Positions 1-6,173 of a stretch of 7,431 nucleotides of DNA are shown here, piece by piece; the first letter of the stretch is position 1, and each line of letters starts with the position of its first letter. Source of the stretch: Candidatus Dormiibacterota bacterium (lineage in GTDB: Bacteria > Chloroflexota > Dormibacteria > Aeolococcales > Bog-877); the NCBI GenBank assembly GCA_030038765.1, contig JASHRA010000143.1, positions 1 to 7,431 of the forward strand. The letters are read 5' to 3'. The notes below the pieces were generated by a model. It was not told the origin of the DNA and ran no database searches. It was given only the letters and a program-made list of their open reading frames with translations. The translations under genes and the position numbers were made by a program.

Positions 1-1446
1 GCGAGCGGGGCGACGCTGCTGCGCGCCCTGGCCGCGGACCTGGCGGGACCGGCGGAGGACCTGGCCGCAGCCCTGAGGCGCGCCTTGGTCGAGGAGCCGC
101 CGCCGCAGGCGCGCGACGGGGGCTTCATCCGCGGTGGCTTCGACCCCCGACTGGACGACATCCGGGGCGCCGGCGCCGGGGCCCGGGAGTACCTCTCGAG
201 GCTCGAGGAGCAGGAGCGCGAGCGGACCGGGATCCGCGGGCTCAAGGTGGGGTACAACCGGGTCTTCGGCTACTACATCGAGATCCGCAACTCCGGCCCG
301 GCGCCGATCCCGGACGACTACGTGAGGCGGCAGACCCTGGTCGGGGCAGAGCGCTATGTGACGCCGGAGCTGAAGGAGCAGGAGAGCGTCGTCATCAGCT
401 CCCGCGAGCGCGCCCTGGCCCGGGAGCTGGAGTGCCTGCGGGAGCTGACCGAGCGGCTCCTGGCCGAGGTCGCCTTCCTGGCCCGGGCCGGCGCTGCGCT
501 GGCCACGCTGGACGCGCTCCAGGGACTGGCGGAGTGCGGCGTGGAGCGGGGCTGGGTGATGCCCGAGATCGACGCGGGCTTGGAGCTCGACCTGGAGCAG
601 GGCCGCCACCCCCTCGTGGAGAGCGCCCTCGGGGCCGGTCGCTTCGTCGCCAACGATGTCTGCCTGGACGGCGACGGAGAGCGGATCTGGGTCCTCACCG
701 GGCCCAACATGGCGGGCAAGTCGACCTTCCTCCGCCAGGCGGCCCTGATCTGCGTCATGGGCCAGCTGGGCTCGATGGTGCCCTGCGCCCGCGCCCGCTG
801 GGGCCTGGTGGACCGGGTCTTCACCCGGGTCGGCGCTCAGGACGAGATCGCCGCCGGGCGGAGCACGTTCATGGTGGAGATGGAGGAGGTGGCCCTGATC
901 CTGCGCGAGGCCACGGCGCGGAGCCTCGTGATCCTGGACGAGGTGGGACGCGGGACCAGCACCTACGACGGGATCAGCATCGCCCAGGCCCTGGTCGAGT
1001 ACCTGCACGAGCATCCCGCGATGCCCCGCCGCGTCCTCTTCGCCACCCACTACCACGAGCTGACCGCGCTCGCCGCCGGCTTGCCCGGGGTCCGCAACTA
1101 CCGGGTCGAGGTGCTGGAGTCCGGCGGGGCGGGGGAGGCTCCGATCGTGTTCCTGCACCGGATCGTGCCCGGCGGCGCGGACCGCTCCTACGGCATCAAC
1201 GTGGCCGCCCTGGCGGGACTGCCGCGGACCCTGGTGGAGCGGGCCGGGGAGGTCCTCGGCGGACTGGAGCGGCAGCGGCCCTTGGGGACGCTGGCGGCGG
1301 GGTCGGCCCAGCTGGCGCTGCCCCTGGAGGCGAGGCACCCCGTGGTGGAGGAGCTCCAGCAGCTGGAGCTCGACGGCATGACGCCGATGCAGGCCCTGGA
1401 GAAGCTCGCCGCCTGGCAGCGCCGGGCCGCGGGGGAAGGGCCCTGA
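1..1446 (+). CDS. mutS: DNA mismatch repair protein MutS (5'-truncated by window edge)
   Basis: MutS binds mismatched DNA and, as an ATP-driven sliding clamp, recruits MutL. The frame is open from base 1, so the gene begins outside the window: 481 residues are visible against about 850-880 usual, and the mismatch-binding and connector domains are missing. Numbering from base 1, the visible part has the lever/core helices, the clamp-region text GLKVGYNRVFGYYIEI (residues 80-95) and LVGAERYVTPELKEQE, the Walker A loop GPNMAGKST (234-242), the Walker B pair D313-E314 in LVILDEVGRGTSTYDG, the switch FATHYHEL (347-354), and the C-terminal SYGINVAALAGLP dimerisation helix region. The SYGIHVA motif has Asn in place of the more usual His. 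The C-tail holds QLALPL (437-442), a sliding-clamp-type hexapeptide. The stop TGA at 1444-1446 overlaps the proposed mutL start. I see no frameshift. Family assignment is secure; the clamp function of the hexapeptide is inferred. Confidence 0.98.
   Translation, partial: ASGATLLRALAADLAGPAEDLAAALRRALVEEPPPQARDGGFIRGGFDPRLDDIRGAGAGAREYLSRLEEQERERTGIRGLKVGYNRVFGYYIEIRNSGPAPIPDDYVRRQTLVGAERYVTPELKEQESVVISSRERALARELECLRELTERLLAEVAFLARAGAALATLDALQGLAECGVERGWVMPEIDAGLELDLEQGRHPLVESALGAGRFVANDVCLDGDGERIWVLTGPNMAGKSTFLRQAALICVMGQLGSMVPCARARWGLVDRVFTRVGAQDEIAAGRSTFMVEMEEVALILREATARSLVILDEVGRGTSTYDGISIAQALVEYLHEHPAMPRRVLFATHYHELTALAAGLPGVRNYRVEVLESGGAGEAPIVFLHRIVPGGADRSYGINVAALAGLPRTLVERAGEVLGGLERQRPLGTLAAGSAQLALPLEARHPVVEELQQLELDGMTPMQALEKLAAWQRRAAGEGP
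1431..1446 (+). promoter_or_regulatory. mutS-mutL junction: purine-rich ribosome site and non-canonical start
   Basis: The purine run GGGGGAAGGG (1431-1440) lies just before the CTGA overlap at 1443-1446, where TGA ends mutS. GGGGGA to CTG 1443 is a 6-nt gap, and AAGG (1436-1439) to ATC 1446 is also 6 nt, so either unusual codon is usefully spaced. By analogy with the ATGA and GTGA junctions downstream, CTG overlapping the stop is preferred, with initiation by coupling from mutS. The choice of start is inference. Confidence 0.45.
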
Positions 1447-3179
1447 TCGCGGCCCCGGCGGCCCCGGGCGGAGCTCGGATCCGGCTGCTCCCGCCCGAGG
1501 TGGCGGACGCGATCGCCGCCGGAGAGGTGATCGAGCGCCCCGCGTCGGTCGTGAAGGAGCTGGTGGAGAACGCCCTCGACGCCGGCGCCCGGCGGATCAC
1601 CGTCGAGATCGAGGCCGGCGGGGCCGACCTGGTCCGCGTGGTGGACGACGGCGCCGGCATGAGCCCGGGGGAGCTGGCCCTGGCCTTCTCCCGGCACGCC
1701 ACCAGCAAGCTGGCCCGCGTCGAGGACCTGAGTCACATCTCCACCTTCGGCTTCCGCGGGGAGGCCCTGGCCAGCATCGCCGCGGCCGCCGACGTGGTCG
1801 CCGTCTCCCGTCCCCCGGACCTGGACCGGGGCACCCGGCTGGAGCTGGTCGGCTCCAGCCCCCGCCGCAGCGCGCCCACGCCGGCCCCGCCCGGGACCGC
1901 CGTCGACGTCCTCCGCCTCTTCTCCAGGACACCGGCGCGGCGCCGCTTCCTGCGCAGCCCGAGGAGCGAGGCGGCGGCCTGTCTGCGCGTGGTGGAGGAG
2001 GCGGCGCTGGGCCGTCCCGAGGTGGCCTTCGAGCTCCTCAACCAGGGGCGGCGCACCTTCAGCGCTCCCGGCCGGGGGGGTCTCTTCGCGGCCGCCAGGG
2101 CGGTCTGGGGAGGCATCGACCCGGAGCGGCTGCTGACCGTCTCCTCGGAGCAGGACGGGGTGAGCGTGTCGGGGCTGCTGGGGTCGCCCGAGCTGGCCCG
2201 CGGCGATCGGCAGGCACTGGTGCTGCTGGTGGACGGCCGCCGCGTCCACCAGCGCTCCCTGGCGGCCGCGGTCGAGGGTGCCTTCCGCGGCCTGCTTCCG
2301 GTCGGTCGGTACCCCCTGGCGGTGCTGGACCTGCGCTGCCCCCCCGACGAGGTGGACGTCAACGTCCACCCGGCCAAGCGGGAGGTCCGGCTGCGGCGCG
2401 AGGGGCAGGTCTTCGAGGCCCTCCAGCGGGCCTGCTGGGAGACGCTCCAGCGGGCCCCGGCGAAGCCGCTCTCGGTGGACCTTGTCAGGGAGCCCTTCGC
2501 CGGCCCGCCGGCTCCGCCCACGGGGCTGGCTCTGGGTGAGCAGCTGCCCGAGAGCCCGCCGCGGGCGGTCAGCGACGGACCGCTGCCGGGCTCGCTGGCC
2601 GAGGCCGCGGGCTGGCGCTACCTGGCCCAGGCCCGGCGCCGCTACCTGGTGGCGGAGACCGGGCACGGGATCGCGCTTCTCGACCAGCACGCGGCCCATG
2701 AGAAGGTCATCTACGCCAGGGTGCTGGAGCGGCTGCGCTCCGAGGCCGCCGGGCCGGCACCCCAGCAGGGTCTGCTGGAGCCGCTGCTCTTGGAGGTGGG
2801 CGGCGGCGGGGTGCAGCGCTGGGAGGCCATGGCGGCGCTGCTGGACCGAGCCGGGTTCCGGCTCACGGCCTTCGGGGAGCGGACCGTTCGCTGCAGCGCG
2901 GCCCCGGTCGGGACCAGCCCGGGGTCTCTTCCGGAACTGCTCCGCGAGCTCCTCAGCGGAGAGGCCCCGGCCGGCTCGGAGCTCGAGATGCACCGGACCG
3001 CCGCCGCCATCGCCTGCCACAGCGCCGTCCGCTTCGGCGACCGGGTGGGCCAGGAGGAGGCGGAGAGGCTGCTCCGGGACCTGGCCCTTACCCCGGGAGG
3101 GATCACCTGTCCCCACGGCAGGCCCGCGGTCCTCTTCCTCTCCGAGGCGACCCTGCTGGCGTCGTTCGGCCGCAGATGA
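1443..3179 (+). CDS. mutL: DNA mismatch repair protein MutL (endonuclease-type)
   Basis: MutL is a GHKL ATPase that couples mismatch recognition to strand nicking. With a CTG start at 1443 it has 578 residues (about 600-650 usual). The N-terminal half has E42-N43 in KELVENALDAG, D68-D69-G in DDGAGM, the TSKL motif and FGFRGEAL (102-109), followed by the DVNVHPAKREVR segment. A Pro-rich linker runs from about 337 to 389. The C-terminal domain begins at GWRYLAQ (390) and has DQHAAHE (414-420), ACHSAV around C525 and CPHGRP (556-561), the metal-site motifs of endonuclease MutL proteins absent from E. coli MutL. The last Glu of DQHA(X)2E(X)4E is Ala425. QGLLEP (442-447) sits where B. subtilis MutL has its clamp-binding peptide. 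No ATG, GTG or TTG lies in frame for over 100 bases upstream of the conserved IRLLPPEVADAIAAGEV, so the start must be CTG 1443 or ATC 1446; GTG 1500 would delete conserved sequence. It overlaps miaA by ATGA. Confidence 0.95.
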   Translation: MIAAPAAPGGARIRLLPPEVADAIAAGEVIERPASVVKELVENALDAGARRITVEIEAGGADLVRVVDDGAGMSPGELALAFSRHATSKLARVEDLSHISTFGFRGEALASIAAAADVVAVSRPPDLDRGTRLELVGSSPRRSAPTPAPPGTAVDVLRLFSRTPARRRFLRSPRSEAAACLRVVEEAALGRPEVAFELLNQGRRTFSAPGRGGLFAAARAVWGGIDPERLLTVSSEQDGVSVSGLLGSPELARGDRQALVLLVDGRRVHQRSLAAAVEGAFRGLLPVGRYPLAVLDLRCPPDEVDVNVHPAKREVRLRREGQVFEALQRACWETLQRAPAKPLSVDLVREPFAGPPAPPTGLALGEQLPESPPRAVSDGPLPGSLAEAAGWRYLAQARRRYLVAETGHGIALLDQHAAHEKVIYARVLERLRSEAAGPAPQQGLLEPLLLEVGGGGVQRWEAMAALLDRAGFRLTAFGERTVRCSAAPVGTSPGSLPELLRELLSGEAPAGSELEMHRTAAAIACHSAVRFGDRVGQEEAERLLRDLALTPGGITCPHGRPAVLFLSEATLLASFGRR

Positions 3180-4117
3180 CGACGGCCGCCGACGCCGGCG
3201 CTCGCGGGCTCCAGGTGGTGGCCGTGATGGGCGCCACGGCCACGGGAAAGACGGCGCTCGCCGTCGAGCTCGCCCGGCGGCTCGGTGGGGAGCTGGTGAA
3301 CGCCGACTCCCGCCAGGCCATCGCCGAGCTCTCGGTGGGCACCTGCAAACCGACCGAGCGGGAGCTGCGGGGGGTTGCCTGCCACGGGCTCGACTGGGCT
3401 CACCTGGGAGCCCCCTTCACGGTCGCCGACTTCTGTGCCCAGGCGACACCCTGCGTGGAGCAGATCCTGGGACGGGGCCAGTTGGCCATCGTGGTGGGGG
3501 GGAGCGGGCTCTACGTCCGCTCCCTGCTGCGGGGCTTCGACTTCGGGGTCGTCGGGCCACCGCCGCTAGCCCCCCCGCGGGGGGGACGTGGTGGCGGATC
3601 GCTGGCCCGCGATCTGGCGGACCTGGACCGGCTCCGGAGCGGGCCTGTCCCGGGGCTGGACCGGCGGAACCCGAGGCGCGTCCGGCGCGCCCTGGAGCTG
3701 GCCCGGGCCGGAGCCGTCGCCGGCCTCCGGGATCCCGGCTGGCGGGTGTCAGAGCTCGCCTGCGGCCTCGGGCCGGGCCCGCTGCGGGCCCGCATCGAGG
3801 CGCGCGCAGAGCGCCTCCTGGGGCCGCCGCTCATGGCCGAGGTGCTCTCCCTTCGGGCCGAGGGGCGCCGGGCGGAGGAGCTCTCCGGGGCCGCCATCGG
3901 CTATGCCGAGGCGCTGGACTGGATCGAGGGGCGGTGCTCCCGCGCCGAGGCGCTGCGGCGCCTGGTGCAGCGCACCTGGCAGTACGCCAGGGCCCAGCTC
4001 ACCTGGCTCCGGCGGGAGCCCGGGCTGGTCTGGTTGGACGCCGGGGGCAGTTACCAGGAACTGCTGGGACGGGCCCTCCAGAGCCTGGATCAGCAGGCCG
4101 CCGCGGTCGCCCCGTGA
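3176..4117 (+). CDS. miaA: tRNA dimethylallyltransferase MiaA (divergent)
   Basis: MiaA transfers a dimethylallyl group to N6 of A37 in tRNAs reading UNN codons, the first step towards ms2i6A. The 313-residue length is normal. Seen in order: P-loop GATATGKT (19-26), NADSRQ (42-47) with the catalytic-site Asp44, GTCKPT (55-60), FTVADF (81-86), GGSGLY (108-113), DRRNPRRVRRALEL (162-175), AIGYAEALDWIEG (240-252) and RTWQYARAQLTW (266-277). Several usually conserved positions differ: the TR-x-YA-K-RQ motif reads T-W268-Q-Y-A-R-A273-Q, the Tyr after DSRQ is missing, and the charged helix after GGSGLY is a Pro/Gly/Arg stretch (127-141). The ATG at 3176 overlaps the mutL stop (ATGA); no clear Shine-Dalgarno precedes it, so translation is probably coupled. 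No hfq follows. The family is clear from motifs and position between mutL and hflX; full catalytic activity is less certain. Confidence 0.92.
   Translation: MTTAADAGARGLQVVAVMGATATGKTALAVELARRLGGELVNADSRQAIAELSVGTCKPTERELRGVACHGLDWAHLGAPFTVADFCAQATPCVEQILGRGQLAIVVGGSGLYVRSLLRGFDFGVVGPPPLAPPRGGRGGGSLARDLADLDRLRSGPVPGLDRRNPRRVRRALELARAGAVAGLRDPGWRVSELACGLGPGPLRARIEARAERLLGPPLMAEVLSLRAEGRRAEELSGAAIGYAEALDWIEGRCSRAEALRRLVQRTWQYARAQLTWLRREPGLVWLDAGGSYQELLGRALQSLDQQAAAVAP
3570..3585. repeat. 16-bp perfect palindrome of C and G runs inside miaA
   Basis: CCCCCCCGCGGGGGGG is a perfect palindrome made of a 7-C run and a 7-G run around GC. It encodes part of the Pro/Gly/Arg stretch that replaces a charged helix in MiaA. 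Such runs are prone to slippage and sequencing error, though the miaA frame is continuous on both sides. No regulatory function is evident. Confidence 0.85.
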
Positions 4118-5421
4118 GGGTCTTCGACGAGTTCCGGCGGAGCCAGCGCGAACGCGCCTACATGCTCGGCTGGGTGGGCTCCGAGCGCTCCCTGGGCGAG
4201 GTCGAGCTGGAGATGGACGAGCTCGGCGAGCTGGCCCGGACGGCCGGGGCGGAGGTGGTGGGCTCGGAGGTCCAGAAGCGGCCCCAGGTGGACCCCGGGC
4301 TCTTCTTCGGGCGGGGCAAGGTGGCGGAGCTGCGCGAGCTGCGGCAGAGCCTGGACTTCGGCCTTCTCATCACCAACGACGACCTCTCACCGCGGCAGCA
4401 GCACAATCTGGAGCGCGAGCTGGACGTCTCGATCGTGGACCGCAGCGCCCTCATCCTCGACATCTTCGCCCAGCACGCCCGCTCCCGCGAGGGCCGGATC
4501 CAGGTCGAGGTGGCGCAGCTGCAGCACCTCATCCCACGGCTTGAGGTTTCGACCCGGCTCTCCCGGCTGGGCGGCGGCATCGGGACCCGCGGGCCCGGCG
4601 AGCAGAAGCTGGAGACCGACCGGAGGCGCATCCGCCAGCGGCTGCGCTCGCTGCGCAAGGAGCTGACCCAGCTCCAGGAGGAGCGCGGCTTGCACCGGGC
4701 GGGCAGGCGTCGGGTGCCCTTCCGCACCGCCTGCCTCGTCGGCTACACCAACGCCGGCAAGTCGACGCTGCTGAACGCCCTGACCAGCGGCGGCGCCCGC
4801 TCCGAGAACCAGCTCTTCGCCACGCTGGACCCCACCACCCGGGCGCTCCGCTTGCCCACCGGGCAGCCCTGTCTGCTGGTGGACACGGTGGGGTTCATCC
4901 AGAAGCTGCCGCGGGAGCTGGTGGCCGCCTTCCACGCCACCCTGGAGGAGCTCGACTCGGCGGACCTCATGATCCACGTCCTGGACGCCAGCCGGCCCGG
5001 GGCCGAGGCCCGGCTGCAGGCGGTGCAGGCGACGCTCGACCAGCTGGGACTGGCCGACCGTCCCCTGATGCTGGCCATCAACAAGGTCGACCTGCTCTCG
5101 CCTCTGGCGCGGCGACGCCTGGCCGCCTTCGGGCGGGAACCCTACCTCGAGGTGGTCCTGGTCAGCGCCACCACGGGCGAGGGGCTGGACCAGCTGCGGC
5201 GAGCCGTGGACGGCGCCCTGGGGCGGGAGCTGACGCCCCTGCGCGCCACCATCCGGTACGACAACCTGGAGGTGCTGAGGCGGTGGCGCCGATGGGGCGT
5301 CGTGGAGGAGGAGGAATTCACCGACGAGGGGGTCCGCGTCAGCGGGCGCGTCCCCGAGTCGATGGCCCAGGAGCTGCGCCGGGAAGCCGGGCCTGCCCTC
5401 AGGGACGGAGCAGCCGAATGA
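4114..5421 (+). CDS. hflX: GTPase HflX (ribosome-splitting/rescue factor)
   Basis: HflX is a translational GTPase that binds the 50S subunit and splits stalled or heat-damaged ribosomes. With the GTG start at 4114 it has 435 residues, close to E. coli HflX (426). The N-terminal HflX domain shows LARTAGAEVVGSEVQKRPQVD and FFGRGKVAEL. The family signature GGGIGTRGPGEQKLETDRRR starts at residue 153 and leads into a charged helix. The G domain has G1 GYTNAGKST (210-218), FATLDPTTR (235-243), G3 DTVGF (257-261), G4 NKVD (323-326) and G5 SATTGEG (351-357), then a short C-terminal domain. GTG overlaps the miaA stop as GTGA; the next candidate, ATG 4162, falls inside the conserved ERAY-LG strand and would shorten the domain. 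There is no Shine-Dalgarno, so coupling from miaA is likely. Its last 23 bases overlap the end of lexA on the other strand. Confidence 0.96.
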   Translation: MRVFDEFRRSQRERAYMLGWVGSERSLGEVELEMDELGELARTAGAEVVGSEVQKRPQVDPGLFFGRGKVAELRELRQSLDFGLLITNDDLSPRQQHNLERELDVSIVDRSALILDIFAQHARSREGRIQVEVAQLQHLIPRLEVSTRLSRLGGGIGTRGPGEQKLETDRRRIRQRLRSLRKELTQLQEERGLHRAGRRRVPFRTACLVGYTNAGKSTLLNALTSGGARSENQLFATLDPTTRALRLPTGQPCLLVDTVGFIQKLPRELVAAFHATLEELDSADLMIHVLDASRPGAEARLQAVQATLDQLGLADRPLMLAINKVDLLSPLARRRLAAFGREPYLEVVLVSATTGEGLDQLRRAVDGALGRELTPLRATIRYDNLEVLRRWRRWGVVEEEEFTDEGVRVSGRVPESMAQELRREAGPALRDGAAE

Positions 5422-6034
5422 CCGCGGTCACTCTCCCCTCGACGGTCGCGTCGGGGACGACGATCGGCTCGTAGGCGGGGTTGGCAGGCTGAAGCCGGAC
5501 GTGACCGCTCTCTCGGTAGAGCCGCTTGACCGTGACCTCACCCTCTCCCGTGGCCTCGCTCTCCAGCCGGACCACGGCGAGGCCGCCCTGGGGGACGTCG
5601 GAGCCGGGCCGGACCACCACCATGTCCCCATCGAGGATCCCGTCCTCGATCATGCTGTCGCCGCGGACCCGGAGCAGGAAGGAGCCGTCCGAACCGCCGA
5701 GGTCGCGACCGAGGGCCACGTGGTCCTCGACGTTCTGCTCGGCCAGCAGCGGGGCCCCGGCGGCGACCTCGCCGACCAGGGGCAGGTAGAGCACGTTGTC
5801 CGCGGCTCCCATGGGCTGGGATCCGGTCAGGAGCACGGTCCGGGACTTGGTCGGGTCGCGGCGGATCAGGCCCCTCTTCTCGAGCACGTTGAGGTGGTTC
5901 TGGACGGTGGAACTGGAGCTGAGTCCGACGGCCCGGCCGATCTCCCGGACCGAGGGCGGGTAGCCCCCGTCGCGCGAGCGAGAGCGCAGGTAGTCGATGA
6001 TCTCCTGCTGGCGGGGGTGCAGCCCTTCTGGCAT
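5399..6034 (-). CDS. lexA: LexA repressor (SOS regulator, S24 self-cleaving protease)
   Basis: LexA represses SOS genes and cleaves itself when stimulated by RecA-ssDNA filaments. The 211-residue protein from ATG at 6032-6034 matches the family length (about 205). The winged helix-turn-helix covers roughly 1-65: MPEGLHPRQQEIIDYL, then PPSVREIGRAVGLSSSSTVQNHL and LEKRGLIRRDPTKSR. This is close in text to B. subtilis LexA and predicts a GAAC-N4-GTTC operator. The cleavage site is Ala92-Gly93 in GEVAAGAP; the catalytic dyad is Ser127 (GDSMIEDGI) and Lys170 (VTVKRLY). GGGAG at 6042-6046 lies 7 nt before the ATG, fixing the start; the frame extends further upstream but that text has no LexA similarity. 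The promoter region carries two candidate SOS boxes, so autoregulation is likely. The gene converges on hflX with a 23-bp 3' overlap and no room for a separate terminator. Confidence 0.97.
   Translation of the reverse strand: MPEGLHPRQQEIIDYLRSRSRDGGYPPSVREIGRAVGLSSSSTVQNHLNVLEKRGLIRRDPTKSRTVLLTGSQPMGAADNVLYLPLVGEVAAGAPLLAEQNVEDHVALGRDLGGSDGSFLLRVRGDSMIEDGILDGDMVVVRPGSDVPQGGLAVVRLESEATGEGEVTVKRLYRESGHVRLQPANPAYEPIVVPDATVEGRVTAVIRLLRP
5419..5430. repeat. 12-bp palindrome at the hflX stop, inside the 3' end of lexA
   Basis: TGACCGCGGTCA is a perfect 12-bp palindrome whose first three bases are the hflX stop codon. In lexA it encodes part of the C-terminal VTAVIR. With no loop and no T-run it does not look like an intrinsic terminator. 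It could be chance in GC-rich DNA. Confidence 0.6.
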
Positions 6035-6041
6035 GTAGTGG

Positions 6042-6046
6042 CTCCC
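6042..6046 (-). promoter_or_regulatory. Ribosome binding site of lexA
   Basis: On the - strand GGGAG ends 7 nt before the ATG of lexA. It supports that start over the longer open frame upstream. Confidence 0.7.
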
Positions 6047-6077
6047 GACTGGGGGTCGGCCCTGGAACGGCGCCCCC

Positions 6078-6091
6078 GGAACAAATGATCG
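6078..6091. promoter_or_regulatory. Candidate LexA (SOS) box 2, near the lexA transcription start
   Basis: GGAACAAATGATCG matches 8 of the 10 fixed positions of the Bacillus-type consensus CGAAC-N4-GTTCG; within the core GAAC-N4-GTTC only one base differs. It lies 6 bp downstream of the proposed lexA -10, so it would cover the expected +1. A weaker site than box 1. Confidence 0.5.
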
Positions 6092-6097
6092 GCGAAG

Positions 6098-6126
6098 ATG
6101 GTAGCAGCACCCTGCTGACGATGCAA
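6098..6126 (-). promoter_or_regulatory. Candidate sigma-A promoter of lexA
   Basis: On the - strand, TTGCAT (6126-6121) and TACCAT (6103-6098) are separated by 17 bp, matching the -35 and -10 consensus at 3/6 and 4/6 positions. Transcription would start near 6091, giving a leader of about 57 nt. A candidate SOS box overlaps the -35 end and another lies at the start site, the layout expected for an autorepressed gene. Confidence 0.45.
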
Positions 6127-6137
6127 ACGGCTGTTCG
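6124..6137. promoter_or_regulatory. Candidate LexA (SOS) box 1, over the lexA -35 and next to the GDPD gene
   Basis: CAAACGGCTGTTCG matches 9 of 10 fixed positions of CGAAC-N4-GTTCG, the operator of LexA proteins with a Bacillus-type recognition helix. On the - strand it overlaps the proposed lexA -35 by 3 bp. On the + strand it ends directly before the first possible ATG (6138) of the phosphodiesterase gene, so one LexA site could act on both genes. Confidence 0.6.
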
Positions 6138-6173
6138 ATGCGGTCCGGGCATCCGCCTGGCGGTGCCGGGGTG

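Noticed and set aside
432..1442. Upstream in-frame extension of mutL through mutS
   Set aside because: The extension is an out-of-frame reading of mutS, rich in Gly/Arg/Pro, with no MutL similarity before the CTGA junction.
1188..3116. Long open frame on the - strand (642 codons) opposite mutS/mutL
   Set aside because: It lies antisense to well-supported mutL, its product is Gly/Arg/Gln-rich with no motif, and such frames are common opposite high-GC genes.
2278..4113. Upstream in-frame extension of hflX across mutL and miaA (apparent 1047-residue protein)
   Set aside because: HflX similarity begins at the GTG at 4114; the preceding text is an Arg/Pro/Ser-rich shadow of mutL and miaA.
5501..6088. 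+ strand open frame opposite lexA
   Set aside because: It is entirely antisense to a clear lexA gene and has no recognisable domain.
6101..6118. Small hairpin AGCAG-CACC-CTGCT in the lexA promoter spacer
   Set aside because: The 5-bp stem lies between the -35 and -10 elements; too short to separate from chance.
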